A DNA stretch of 64,000 bases from positions 1-64,000 of the forward strand of contig DAIMZF010000005.1 in the NCBI GenBank assembly GCA_036734085.1, read 5' to 3'. The position numbers were made by a program, and so were the translations under genes. The notes beneath the pieces were generated by a model, which worked only from the letters and a program-made list of their open reading frames with translations, was not told the origin of the DNA and made no database searches. Source of the DNA: J038 sp036734085. Lineage in GTDB: Bacteria; Chloroflexota; Anaerolineae; Aggregatilineales; Phototrophicaceae. This document shows positions 43,388-52,158 of this stretch, piece after piece; position 1 is the first letter of the stretch; every line of letters starts with the position of its first letter.

Positions 43388-44253
43388 GCCTAGCGGATAC
43401 TATCCGCGCTTACCTGCAATTGATGAAACTCCGCATCGTGACGTTGCTTTGTTTCACTACGCTCACCGCGATGTTTGTCGCCGCACAAGGCCGCCCGGAT
43501 TTTTACACCGTCATCATGACGATGATTGGCGGTATCTTTGCGTCTGGTGGTTCCAGTGCCATCAACCAATACATTGACCGCGACATGGACGCCAAAATGC
43601 AACGCACAGCCCGCAGGCCGATTCCATCAGGCCGTATTTCTCCATCTAACGCGCTGGCCTTTGGCGTGGGATTGGTGGCGTGGTCTGTGGTGATTTTAAC
43701 GATGTTTGTCAACCCTTTGGCCGCGTTAATGGCGTTCTGTGGCGCGATATATTACGTCATCATCTACACGGTTTTGCTTAAACGCAACACGGTTGTTAAC
43801 ATCCTCATTGGTGGGGGCGCAGGCGCGTTCCCGGTACTGGTGGGGTGGGCGGCGGTGACCAACAGCATCACTTTTCAGGCGTTGCTCCTGTTTGCGATTG
43901 TCTTCTACTGGACTCCCCCCCATAGCTGGGCGCTGGCTTTGCTGGTCAACAAAGATTATACCGCCGCCAATGTGCCGATGATGCCTGCCGCACGCGGGGA
44001 AGAAGCCACCCACATTCAGATTGTGCTGTACTCCGCACAGTTGTTTTTAGTGTCACTACTGCCGGGCTTCTTTGGTGTCTTCAGTTGGCTTTACATCATC
44101 GCGGCGATTGTTTTAGGGGCGGGGTTAATCCGCCTATCAATCCTCTTGATGCAACAGGGCGGTATGGAGATGGCCCGGCGTACTTATAAATACTCCACGA
44201 TGTACCTCGCGTTGCTTTTCCTTGCGATGATGTTTGACGTGATATTGTTATGA
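43354..44253 (+). CDS. ctaB: Protoheme IX farnesyltransferase (heme O synthase)
   Basis: 299 residues, UbiA-type membrane prenyltransferase. NQYIDRDMDAKMQRTARRP near residue 69 is the diphosphate-Mg site and YTVLLKRNTVVNILIGG the second conserved region; FYWTPPHSWALALL is CtaB specific. Makes heme O for ctaA. The start lies within the ctaA 3' end. Confidence 0.94.
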   Translation: MATTIGHSYKLSLADTIRAYLQLMKLRIVTLLCFTTLTAMFVAAQGRPDFYTVIMTMIGGIFASGGSSAINQYIDRDMDAKMQRTARRPIPSGRISPSNALAFGVGLVAWSVVILTMFVNPLAALMAFCGAIYYVIIYTVLLKRNTVVNILIGGGAGAFPVLVGWAAVTNSITFQALLLFAIVFYWTPPHSWALALLVNKDYTAANVPMMPAARGEEATHIQIVLYSAQLFLVSLLPGFFGVFSWLYIIAAIVLGAGLIRLSILLMQQGGMEMARRTYKYSTMYLALLFLAMMFDVILL

Positions 44254-44262
44254 CGCTTGTCA

Positions 44263-44294
44263 GATTTTAGACCACGTGGTTATGGTCTAAAATC
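44263..44294. terminator. 12-bp perfect inverted repeat after ctaB
   Basis: GATTTTAGACCA (44263-44274) and TGGTCTAAAATC (44283-44294), 8-nt spacer. The AT-rich arms and lack of a T-run leave it open whether this is a terminator for ctaAB or an operator for the cytochrome gene. Confidence 0.45.
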
Positions 44295-44376
44295 AACAAC
44301 TGAATGGCAGAGGTCGATAGGGGCGCGTGTAACCTTCATTGCCGCGCCTCTGTTTAATTACATTTAGGAGAATCTT

Positions 44377-45294
44377 GTGCAACAAGAGCAACAACAAAAA
44401 CAGACGATTTCACGTTGGCCGTTGGTGATTGCGGGTGGCTTCTTCATCGTGATTCTACTTGTCTTCATTGTGGAATTTGTCGCACTGTCCGGTAGTGATG
44501 GCGGTTTAGCGGAAGATTCACTCACTGCTGATGCGTACATGGAGATCGTAACCCCCCTGCTGGTCAATGCGGATGCCGCACGCGGGGCGGAGATTATGGA
44601 ACTACGCGGCTGTACATTGTGTCACGGCAATCAGAATCTTGCTCCTGCTATCGACGTGATTATAGCGAATGCGGGTGAGCGCAGGCCACCCATGCAGGCG
44701 TCCGCCTATATCTATGAGTCGATTGTGCATCCCGGCGCGTATGTTGTGTCCGGCTACCAGAACAATATGCCGCGCACCTATGGCGATTCAATCCCCGATG
44801 ATGAGCTAGGCCACCTCATTGCCTATCTCAGTGGTATGGGTGGTGTATCTGCTGTAGATGCACTGCCGACAGAGACGACAACGGATGCTGAGGAACAAGT
44901 TCCGGCGCTCATCATTGAGGATTTAACAACAGAGGGCGGTACGCCCTTAACGCCACAACTCATCCGGGAATACGAAGATGTCGCCGCCTTCCTATTGACG
45001 GGTGCAAGTGCGACACGCGGCGCAGACCTGGTAGAGGACTACGGCTGTAATGTCTGTCATGGGGGTGCGGCGGCAGGCATCCTTGCCCCGACTTATGCAG
45101 ATACCGCCCTTAATGGACAACAACGCCGTCCGCCCCTCAGCCTGGCCGCCTACATCTATGAGGCGATTGTGTATCCCGGGCGCTATGTGGCCGAAGGCTG
45201 GACAAACGCAATGCCCGGTGATTATGACGAAATTATCTCCTCTGGAGAATTAGGTGATATGATGGCTTATATCCTCAGCTATGCAGGTGAATAG
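44377..45294 (+). CDS. Membrane-anchored diheme cytochrome c
   Basis: 305 residues. N-terminal helix (about 14-38) then two cytochrome c domains with heme sites CTLCH (79-83) and CNVCH (224-228). Likely axial Met in NNMP and NAMP. The domains are an internal duplication: each has RRPP, a YIYE(S/A)IV(H/Y)PG segment and the Met loop. It should carry electrons near the outer membrane face, perhaps to the heme A oxidase implied by ctaA/ctaB. GTG start with TAGGAGAA. Confidence 0.85.
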   Translation: MQQEQQQKQTISRWPLVIAGGFFIVILLVFIVEFVALSGSDGGLAEDSLTADAYMEIVTPLLVNADAARGAEIMELRGCTLCHGNQNLAPAIDVIIANAGERRPPMQASAYIYESIVHPGAYVVSGYQNNMPRTYGDSIPDDELGHLIAYLSGMGGVSAVDALPTETTTDAEEQVPALIIEDLTTEGGTPLTPQLIREYEDVAAFLLTGASATRGADLVEDYGCNVCHGGAAAGILAPTYADTALNGQQRRPPLSLAAYIYEAIVYPGRYVAEGWTNAMPGDYDEIISSGELGDMMAYILSYAGE

Positions 45295-45301
45295 ATAATT
45301 T

Positions 45302-47017
45302 ATGTACCTTGATGCTTTTACACTCTCGGCGCTTGTTGATGAATACATGGATATGATGGTCGGCGGTAAAGTGCAGGATTCGCTTGATGTCGATTCGGAC
45401 AGCATCGGACTAGAGATTTACGCTAGCCACCGCCGTAACTATCTTTACATCAGTGCGGATAACAACTATCCGCGCCTGTTCATCACACCGGAAAAACTGA
45501 GACGAGGCACACAAAAGCCGTCGCAGGTGGGCTTGCTGTTGCGGCGCTATGTAGAAGGCGGGCGCATTACACATATCAGTCAACCTGCATGGGAGCGTGT
45601 AGTCCATTTTCATATCGATGGGCCAGAAGGTGAGGTTGAGCTTATCGTAGAGCCGATGGAACGCCGCGCTAACCTGCTCGTTGTACAGGATGGCATTATT
45701 CTGGACTGCATCCGCCGTGTGGGGCCAGAGGATAACCGGTATCGCCTCAGCTTACCCGCCCATGCCTATCAAGCCCCGCCACCCATGACAGGCCGCCGCA
45801 ATCCATTTGATGTCACCGTGCAGGATTTATACGGCTTCTTCGACCAAACCCAGGACGCCAAGCAGAAGACTTTCCAGGTACTCACTGGTCATTTGCTGGG
45901 CTTTAGTCCACTTTTAGCGCGGGAGGTGGTCTTCCGTGCGAGTGGGGACATCAAAGAATCAGCTAAACAAGCGGATGCAGAAGCGTTATATGACGCGCTT
46001 CATACCATGATGCAACCGCTTAAACGGCGGGAATGGCAACCCGGCATCGTGCAGAATGATGAGGGCGTTAGCGCCTATAGTGTCTACCCCGTCACTCACC
46101 TTGACGGCTGGCAAGCTGTTGAATCAATCAATGCGGCGTTGCTGGCTTATTATGGGGCGCCAGTGGGGGAAGACGCCTACAATAACGCCAAAAAGCCGGT
46201 TTCTGCTGGGATTGCGGAAGCGCGGGCGCGTCTGCGCGGTAAGTTAGACTCGCTGGAACGGTCTTTGAAGGATGATGCCGAACGGGAGTTAATGCGCCAG
46301 AGTGGAGAGTTAATCCTGGCGTATCAATATATGCTGGAAAAAGGACAGAATGAACTCATCGCGCAGTACGATGCGGACGCTCCGCCCTTAACTATTCCAC
46401 TTGACCCGACTCTTTCGCCACTGGATAATGCACAACGTTACTTTAACAAGTACAACAAAGCAAAGCGTGCTTTAGAAGATGTGCCCACACTCGTAGAAGA
46501 AACCAGAAACGAGCTAGAGTATCTTGAACAGCTAGAGATGGATTTAGAGCTAGCGACCAACTGGCCGGAGATTGATGACGTTCAGCAAGCGTTGCAGGCG
46601 GGCGGCTATTGGCAGGGCAAAAAGGCCAAGCGCATTGGCGGCGGTGGCCTCAGTGGGCCGTTGCGTGTTGTCACGCCGGATGGCTTTGTGCTGTGGGTCG
46701 GGCGCAATAGCCGTCAAAATGAAATGGTCACGTTTAAAAAATCCAACGCGGAAGATTTATGGCTCCATGCCCGGCAAGTGCCCGGCGCGCATGTTATTAT
46801 TAAGTTTGATGGACGGCAAATCCCGGAAGACCTCATCCAGCAAGCCGCCGGAATCGCGGCGTATTATTCCAAGCGCAGGGCAGATGGTAAAGTCCCGGTA
46901 GATGTGACGCGTATCAAATTTGTGAAGAAGATTAAAGGCGCGGCGCAGGGCATGGTCACGTATCGCAACGAGCGCACGTTGACCGTTACGCCCCTCAACG
47001 AAGCAAATTTAACCTAA
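45302..47017 (+). CDS. rqcH: NFACT family protein (RqcH / Rqc2-like)
   Basis: 571 residues. N-terminal NFACT-N domain (FTLSALVDEY, EPMERRANLLVV), helix-hairpin-helix and coiled-coil middle (about 300-430), C-terminal NFACT-R domain with GLSGPLRVVTPDGFVLWVGR-type, WLHARQVPGAHVII and AAYYSKRR. Bacterial RqcH binds stalled 50S subunits and adds alanine tails for degradation. Lies 7 bp after the cytochrome gene and 17 bp before PPK2. Confidence 0.85.
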   Translation: MYLDAFTLSALVDEYMDMMVGGKVQDSLDVDSDSIGLEIYASHRRNYLYISADNNYPRLFITPEKLRRGTQKPSQVGLLLRRYVEGGRITHISQPAWERVVHFHIDGPEGEVELIVEPMERRANLLVVQDGIILDCIRRVGPEDNRYRLSLPAHAYQAPPPMTGRRNPFDVTVQDLYGFFDQTQDAKQKTFQVLTGHLLGFSPLLAREVVFRASGDIKESAKQADAEALYDALHTMMQPLKRREWQPGIVQNDEGVSAYSVYPVTHLDGWQAVESINAALLAYYGAPVGEDAYNNAKKPVSAGIAEARARLRGKLDSLERSLKDDAERELMRQSGELILAYQYMLEKGQNELIAQYDADAPPLTIPLDPTLSPLDNAQRYFNKYNKAKRALEDVPTLVEETRNELEYLEQLEMDLELATNWPEIDDVQQALQAGGYWQGKKAKRIGGGGLSGPLRVVTPDGFVLWVGRNSRQNEMVTFKKSNAEDLWLHARQVPGAHVIIKFDGRQIPEDLIQQAAGIAAYYSKRRADGKVPVDVTRIKFVKKIKGAAQGMVTYRNERTLTVTPLNEANLT

Positions 47018-47034
47018 AAAACGGAGAAAATAAC

Positions 47035-47841
47035 ATGCCTAAACAACCAATTATCCCCCCTGTTGGGGAGCGCGTAGACTTAAAAGACTACGACTCGGAT
47101 TATCATGCAGACTATCATAAATCCGCCGCAAAGGAAATTTTAGCCCAGTTACAGGAACGCATGGCGAACCTGCAAGAACGCCTGTATGCGGAAGGTAAAC
47201 AATCTTTATTGGTTGTCTTGCAGGCGATGGATACCGGCGGCAAAGATGGCACGATTCGCCGTGTGTTCAGCAGTGTTAATCCGCTTGGCTTGCACATTGC
47301 GTCCTTTAAGCGCCCCACAGAAGAAGAACTGGCGCATGATTTTTTGTGGCGCGTGCATAAACAAGTGCCGCGTACCGGAACGATTGGCATTTTCAACCGT
47401 AGCCATTATGAAGATGTCCTCATCGTGCGTGTAAACCAGCTTGTGCCGGAAGAAGTCTGGCAGGCGCGTTATGACCACATCAATAATTTTGAGCGCCTGC
47501 TGGTTGACGAAGGGACAAGAATCCTCAAGTTTTACTTGCACATCAGTAAGGATGAGCAAAAAAAGCGCCTGCAAGACCGCATTGACGTAGCCGAGAAAAA
47601 TTGGAAGTTCGACATGGGTGATTTACCTGTGCGTGCCCGGTGGGATGATTACATGACTGCTTTTGAGGATGTCCTCACCCGCTGTAATACAACTTATGCG
47701 CCCTAGCACATCATCCCTGCCAATCGTAAATGGTATCGGGATTTGGTGATATGCCAACGCATCGTAGAAACACTAGAGGAGATGAATGCCCAATATCCGC
47801 CACCGGAAGATGGCCTGCTGGATGTTGTCATACCGGATTAA
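47035..47841 (+). pseudogene. Polyphosphate kinase 2 interrupted by an amber codon
   Basis: PPK2-family kinase that uses polyphosphate to phosphorylate nucleotides. Walker A-like MDTGGKDGT at residues 65-73 and FNRSHYEDVLI are present. Codon 224 is TAG (47704-47706). The frame stays open beyond it with HIIPANRKWYRDLVIC and more family sequence to TAA at 47839-47841 (268 codons in all). Relatives have Trp at this position (APW...PANRKWY), so TGG to TAG is one base change. As read, 223 residues are made and the C-terminal helices are lost. Sequencing error, real nonsense mutation or readthrough are all possible. Confidence 0.85.
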
Positions 47842-47870
47842 ATACACCTCATGCGCGGTAGGCTAATCAA

Positions 47871-49067
47871 TCATTCTGCCTGCACAACACGCCGGGCGGC
47901 TTCCAGCACACGCCCGATGCTTATTTCGCGCACACACGGATGATGTAGCAGGTCATCCCCGCTCCAATCCAGCACGCGGCAGGGCCGACAACCGATGTCA
48001 GTTGTCAGGATGGCGTGCTTGTCGCGTGGCCCCCATTGGGCGAATTCCTGCGGGTCTGCTGGGCCGAATAAAGCGACGGTTGGGGCTTGTACGGCGGCGG
48101 CCAGATGCAAAGGGCCGCTATCCGTACCTAGCACAACCAATGCCTGCGTAAATAGCGCCGCTAATCGTCCGACATCCGTATCCCCCACAGCGACATAGGC
48201 GGGTGTCTGCATCACTTCTGTGATGGCATTCACAAGTGGACGTTCATGGTCGCCACCTGTGAAGATTGGGACAGCATCTAATTGTTCACTCAGTGTATCC
48301 GCCACGGTTGCCCAATGCTCCGTTACCCATTGTTTGGCGGTTGTCCCGCTACCGGGATGAATACAGAAATAACGGCCTGCTGGCGGGATGCCGAATGCTT
48401 GCAGATAGGCGTGGATGTCGTCTAAATCTGCCGCGCTAACTGCGTAGTGGTAGGTCACATCTTCCGGTTGCACAGTCCCTAACCAGCGTGTCAGTAAGTT
48501 AACGTTCTGCATAACGGCGTGTTCACGATGAAAACCCATACGGCTTGTCAGGAAGGGCGAAACATCATCCAGGTCATAGCCGATGCGTACCGGAATTCCA
48601 GCCAGAAATGCGACCATCGCACCCCACCAATGGTCAGGCCGCATGATGACCGCGTGGGTATAGCCAATACGCCGTAACTGCCGTGATGTTCGCACGGCTA
48701 AATCATACGGGGAGCGCAGGCTGGAGTTTCCTGCACGGTTAAAGCCCGGAAAATCCATCGTGAGTACATTATCTAGGTTGTCATTGGTTGCCAGCACAGG
48801 CGCTGACCATGGGCCGACGAGCGCGTGCAATTCCGCATGAGGCAATGCCCGCCGTAGTGCGTCGAACGCCGGTGTTGCCAGCAATATATCGCCCAGATGG
48901 TCAGGGCGGATAAGCAGGATTCGCTCATGGTCGGAAGGGCGTAGCGGTGTAATAGGCAATAGCGAGATTAACTTAAGCATAACACGGCGCACATGATGTT
49001 TTGCAGGCGTCACATGATAGGCTTCCGTCATCGCTCGATTACGGATGACCAGTGTTTCCCTATCCAT
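47871..49067 (-). CDS. Glycosyltransferase family 9 (heptosyltransferase-like)
   Basis: 398 residues, GT-B fold. ILLIRPDHLGDILLATPAFDALRR near residue 49 and the C-terminal VLGTDSGPLHLAAAVQAPTVALFGP are GT9 signatures, and CIHPGSG lies between. Chloroflexota usually lack LPS, so transfer to another surface glycan is more likely than heptose addition to lipid A core. Starts within the end of the upstream GT4 gene (8-bp overlap). Confidence 0.85.
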   Translation of the reverse strand: MDRETLVIRNRAMTEAYHVTPAKHHVRRVMLKLISLLPITPLRPSDHERILLIRPDHLGDILLATPAFDALRRALPHAELHALVGPWSAPVLATNDNLDNVLTMDFPGFNRAGNSSLRSPYDLAVRTSRQLRRIGYTHAVIMRPDHWWGAMVAFLAGIPVRIGYDLDDVSPFLTSRMGFHREHAVMQNVNLLTRWLGTVQPEDVTYHYAVSAADLDDIHAYLQAFGIPPAGRYFCIHPGSGTTAKQWVTEHWATVADTLSEQLDAVPIFTGGDHERPLVNAITEVMQTPAYVAVGDTDVGRLAALFTQALVVLGTDSGPLHLAAAVQAPTVALFGPADPQEFAQWGPRDKHAILTTDIGCRPCRVLDWSGDDLLHHPCVREISIGRVLEAARRVVQAE

Positions 49068-50265
49068 AAGGTGTTTTCCCCATGCCTTGATAAACCGCCA
49101 GCAAGCGCGTAATCAACACTGACCAGTCATAAGTAGATTCTACGCAGATGTGCGCTTTCTCGCCTAATATTTGGCGCTGATGCTGGTCATTAAGCAATGT
49201 GTGAATATTCTGCGCGAATGCTTCTGCATTTTCCGTAATCATCATTGCACCGCGTGCGTCTTCACTTAGCCCGGAAGCGGCTGTCTCTGTTGCGACAATA
49301 GCACAGCCACACGCCATCGCCTCTAATAACTTCAGGCGTGTGCCGCTTCCCATGCGTAATGGCGCGATATACACCGCAGTATGATGCAGATACGGCAAAA
49401 CCGACTCTACACGTCCTGTAATAGTGACGTTGGGTAAGTTTTGCAGATGGGCTAAACGAGCGTGCGGCTGTTGGCCGACGATAGTCAGATGTACGTTATC
49501 CAGTTGTGGCAGGATTGCCTCTGTGAACCATAGCATCGCGTCTACGTTGGGTCGATAGTCCATCTTGCCTGTGAAGACGATGTTTCGCCCGTGAATATCT
49601 TTAAAAGGATTTTCCACAGATTCTCTATAGCGTCCCGTCCAGATGCCATTGGGCACAACGGTTACGTTTCTATCCGTGCGGAAGTCGCGCAATAGCGCCG
49701 CGTCTTCGTCCGATACAGCGATAACCGCATCTGCAAGTTGGCACATAGAACGCTCATAACGCTGGATGCGCCCAATCTGCAAAAACGAATAGAGCGCGGT
49801 TAACCAGCGTGACGGCTTTTGGCGGTCAATGTTAAAAATAGTGTGCTGTAGCTTATATTCCGCATTAAATGTGTCAAACACGCGCTTTGCTGATGGTTGC
49901 AGTGTTGCCACAAGCGGCTGGAAGCACACCGACTCAATGCCTTCAAATTGCACCACGTCGAATGTTTCCGCTTGTAGTCTCTCCCGCAGGATAGCATCTA
50001 ACGCTGGACTGCTGAATCGTTGTGCGATGTCCGGCTGGCGCGTCGTCAGCAGATGCCGCAGGCGTTGCAATTTGCTCCGGCGGGGAGGGTGCGTCGTCTG
50101 CATATGAACACCTTGTGGTATATCGGGCAGTGGGCCTTCATGGAAGCATACCAACGTGATGCGGTGTCCGGCTTGTCGCAAGCCCTCCACAATGCCATGA
50201 ACGCGAATTGCCCCCCCAGAGGCAGGCGGGTAGGGTAAATCTGTTGTGATAATCAGGATATTCAT
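49060..50265 (-). CDS. Glycosyltransferase family 4
   Basis: 401 residues. N-terminal TTDLPYPPASGGAIRVHGI and C-terminal FTGKMDYRPNVDAMLWF, VYIAPLRMGSGTRLKLLEAMA (EX7E-type site with G-S-G-T-R) are typical of GT4 enzymes. Overlaps both neighbours by a few bases, so it is part of a translationally coupled set of three. Confidence 0.87.
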   Translation of the reverse strand: MNILIITTDLPYPPASGGAIRVHGIVEGLRQAGHRITLVCFHEGPLPDIPQGVHMQTTHPPRRSKLQRLRHLLTTRQPDIAQRFSSPALDAILRERLQAETFDVVQFEGIESVCFQPLVATLQPSAKRVFDTFNAEYKLQHTIFNIDRQKPSRWLTALYSFLQIGRIQRYERSMCQLADAVIAVSDEDAALLRDFRTDRNVTVVPNGIWTGRYRESVENPFKDIHGRNIVFTGKMDYRPNVDAMLWFTEAILPQLDNVHLTIVGQQPHARLAHLQNLPNVTITGRVESVLPYLHHTAVYIAPLRMGSGTRLKLLEAMACGCAIVATETAASGLSEDARGAMMITENAEAFAQNIHTLLNDQHQRQILGEKAHICVESTYDWSVLITRLLAVYQGMGKTPYG

Positions 50266-51341
50266 GTTTTAATCACTTTTTCGTATACATCCGCCGCAAT
50301 CCGTGCAGATTCCGCCCATGTGAAACGCGCCGCTTGTGTAAGCCCGCGTAAAATAGCCTGTGTGCGCCACTCAGTATCGCTTAATGCCCGGCTGATGGCC
50401 GTGCTCCATGCATCGGGGTCGTCAGCCGGGATAAGTAGGCCCGCATCTCCTACAACTTCCGGCAAGGAGGATGTATCACTTGCAATCACCGGGATTCCGC
50501 ACGCCATCGCTTCCAACATTGGGAAGCCGAAACCCTCATAATGAGAGGGCAAGACCACCACCGCCGCCCCCTGATACAAGCCCGGCAATGCCTCATCGCT
50601 GATGTCATCCCGGTGGATGATGCCATAGCCTTGTGCTTGTAACGACTGTATGCGGCGCAAGGTGTCGTCAAACAACCAGCCGATTTTACCCGCCAAGACC
50701 AACGGCGGCGGGTCTTTCATCAGGGTGTAGGCTGTCAACAAAGTATCGATATTTTTGCGTGGCTCCAACGTGCCGACAAACAGAATATAACCTTGCGGTA
50801 GGCCATCCGGCACGGGGCACGCGCTCTGTGCGGAAAACCGCGTACTGACTCCGTGTGGCTGTACCGTTATTTTATCTTCAGGGACGTTTAACAACGTGAT
50901 GAGATCACGCTTTGTGGCTTCGCTAACGCTCAGGATGTGGTCGGCACGGCGTACCGCCCATGCAATTTGCTGGTTGTAATAGCGTGATGCGTCCCGGTCT
51001 TTATGTTCCGGCAATAACAGAAACGCAAGGTCATGCACGGTGATGACATGCCGCCGCGCTCCCCATGCCGGCGGGATGAAATCCGTGCTGTGCCAGACAT
51101 CCAGCCGATAGCGGCTAACTTCCAATCCCAACGTCCAACGCTCCAGACGATGGTGGGGCGGCGTCCACAAACGGCGCTCTGGTAAGCCAGTAAACGGATG
51201 ATCCTCGTGGCGACTTGGGAAAACAGTGTATGTGTGATGTGTTTGTCTGCGACTAAGGGCGTCTACGAGATGGCGGGTGTATGTGCTGATTCCCCCCACA
51301 CGGTAAGCGGTTAGCCGGGCGTCTATTCCGATGTGTGTCAT
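50262..51341 (-). CDS. Glycosyltransferase family 4 (mannosyltransferase-like)
   Basis: About 359 residues from ATG 51341 (MTHIGIDARLTAYRVGGIS). GT4 motifs: GGISTYTRHLV, HDLAFLLLPEH, FVGTLEPRKNIDTLL, PSHYEGFGFPMLEAMACGIPV. A longer reading from 51524 overlaps the upstream binding-protein gene and lacks family similarity. The ATG follows a -10 box by 7 bp with no ribosome binding site, so the mRNA may be leaderless. Confidence 0.87.
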   Translation of the reverse strand: MTHIGIDARLTAYRVGGISTYTRHLVDALSRRQTHHTYTVFPSRHEDHPFTGLPERRLWTPPHHRLERWTLGLEVSRYRLDVWHSTDFIPPAWGARRHVITVHDLAFLLLPEHKDRDASRYYNQQIAWAVRRADHILSVSEATKRDLITLLNVPEDKITVQPHGVSTRFSAQSACPVPDGLPQGYILFVGTLEPRKNIDTLLTAYTLMKDPPPLVLAGKIGWLFDDTLRRIQSLQAQGYGIIHRDDISDEALPGLYQGAAVVVLPSHYEGFGFPMLEAMACGIPVIASDTSSLPEVVGDAGLLIPADDPDAWSTAISRALSDTEWRTQAILRGLTQAARFTWAESARIAADVYEKVIKT

Positions 51342-51348
51342 GGCGTGC

Positions 51349-51377
51349 AGTATAGCGGGGTTACATCCAACGTTCAA
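51349..51377 (-). promoter_or_regulatory. Promoter giving a leaderless mRNA for the GT4 gene
   Basis: Sense TTGAAC (51377-51372), 17-bp spacer, TATACT (51354-51349), then 7 bp to the ATG at 51341. It lies over the 3' end of the binding-protein gene. Confidence 0.5.
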
Positions 51378-52158
51378 TAAGCGTTTCGATGATCCGTTGT
51401 TTAAACAATATTTCCAGTGTACGGGTGAGGGTATTATAAGCGGAAGTGCGGCCACTCCGCACTGCGATAACATAGGGTACATGGTTAACAAACGGGCGTT
51501 CCGGCGTCCATATGGGATGCGCACGCAGATAGGCTTCTACAATAGCGGCTTCTGCTAGGGCGGCGTCCGCAAGTCCTAGCCGCACCGCGTCGAGCGCATC
51601 CTGTGCGGTTTCGTAGGGCATCGCTTCAAACGGACGAATGCGCCGAAGCCAGCGCCGTGCTTGTTGGTCAGCCTCGCCGCCATAGGCGTAGGCCAGGCGC
51701 AGACCAGGAACATCATGCATAGACTTTAACCCGCTTGTATTGACCAGCATCAGACCGGCATCAAAGTAAGGTTGCGTCGCGGTTGCGTTCTGGCCGAACA
51801 AACTTTGCGGGCGCAATGTGGCAATTACAAAATCTACCCGCCCGGCGGAAAGAGCGTCAAATAATGAATCGAAGCCAATGGGCACAAAGACCGCTTGTAG
51901 CCCTAGTTCATCCGCTAGAGCTTGGGCTAAATCCACCTCAAAGCCGATGGGCTGGCCTTCCACCGTGTAAAATGCGAATGGTGGGTTATTCGGGTTGATT
52001 CCAATACGCAGGACGCCATTCGGGAAAGGCTCGGCGCGTTCCGCACGGGCTTGGCGGGCGTTGTGCCTGGCGTAGTCAATCACCTGCGGAACCGCAATCA
52101 GCAAGCTGACGACAATAAATAACACACTCAACAACCATCGGCGCGGCGTTTTAAACAT
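51361..52158 (-). CDS. Tethered solute-binding protein (amino-acid type)
   Basis: About 265 residues from ATG 52158, which overlaps the stop of the glycoside hydrolase gene (TAATG). Membrane helix at about 8-27, then a type II binding fold: LRIGINPNNPPFAFY, GFEVDLAQALADELG, GRVDFVIATLRPQ and VRLGLADAALAE, as in family 3 amino acid binding proteins. No permease or ATPase gene is near, so it may be a sensor or a partner of the neighbouring enzyme. Confidence 0.78.
   Translation of the reverse strand: MFKTPRRWLLSVLFIVVSLLIAVPQVIDYARHNARQARAERAEPFPNGVLRIGINPNNPPFAFYTVEGQPIGFEVDLAQALADELGLQAVFVPIGFDSLFDALSAGRVDFVIATLRPQSLFGQNATATQPYFDAGLMLVNTSGLKSMHDVPGLRLAYAYGGEADQQARRWLRRIRPFEAMPYETAQDALDAVRLGLADAALAEAAIVEAYLRAHPIWTPERPFVNHVPYVIAVRSGRTSAYNTLTRTLEILFKQRIIETLIERWM

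Noticed and set aside
47704..47706. UAG reassigned to an amino acid in this organism
   Set aside because: TAG is the normal end of several intact genes in the window (for example aroH at 2395 and ftcD at 58267).
51342..51524. N-terminal extension of the GT4 protein to 51524
   Set aside because: It overlaps the binding-protein gene and has no GT4 sequence before MTHIGIDARL.
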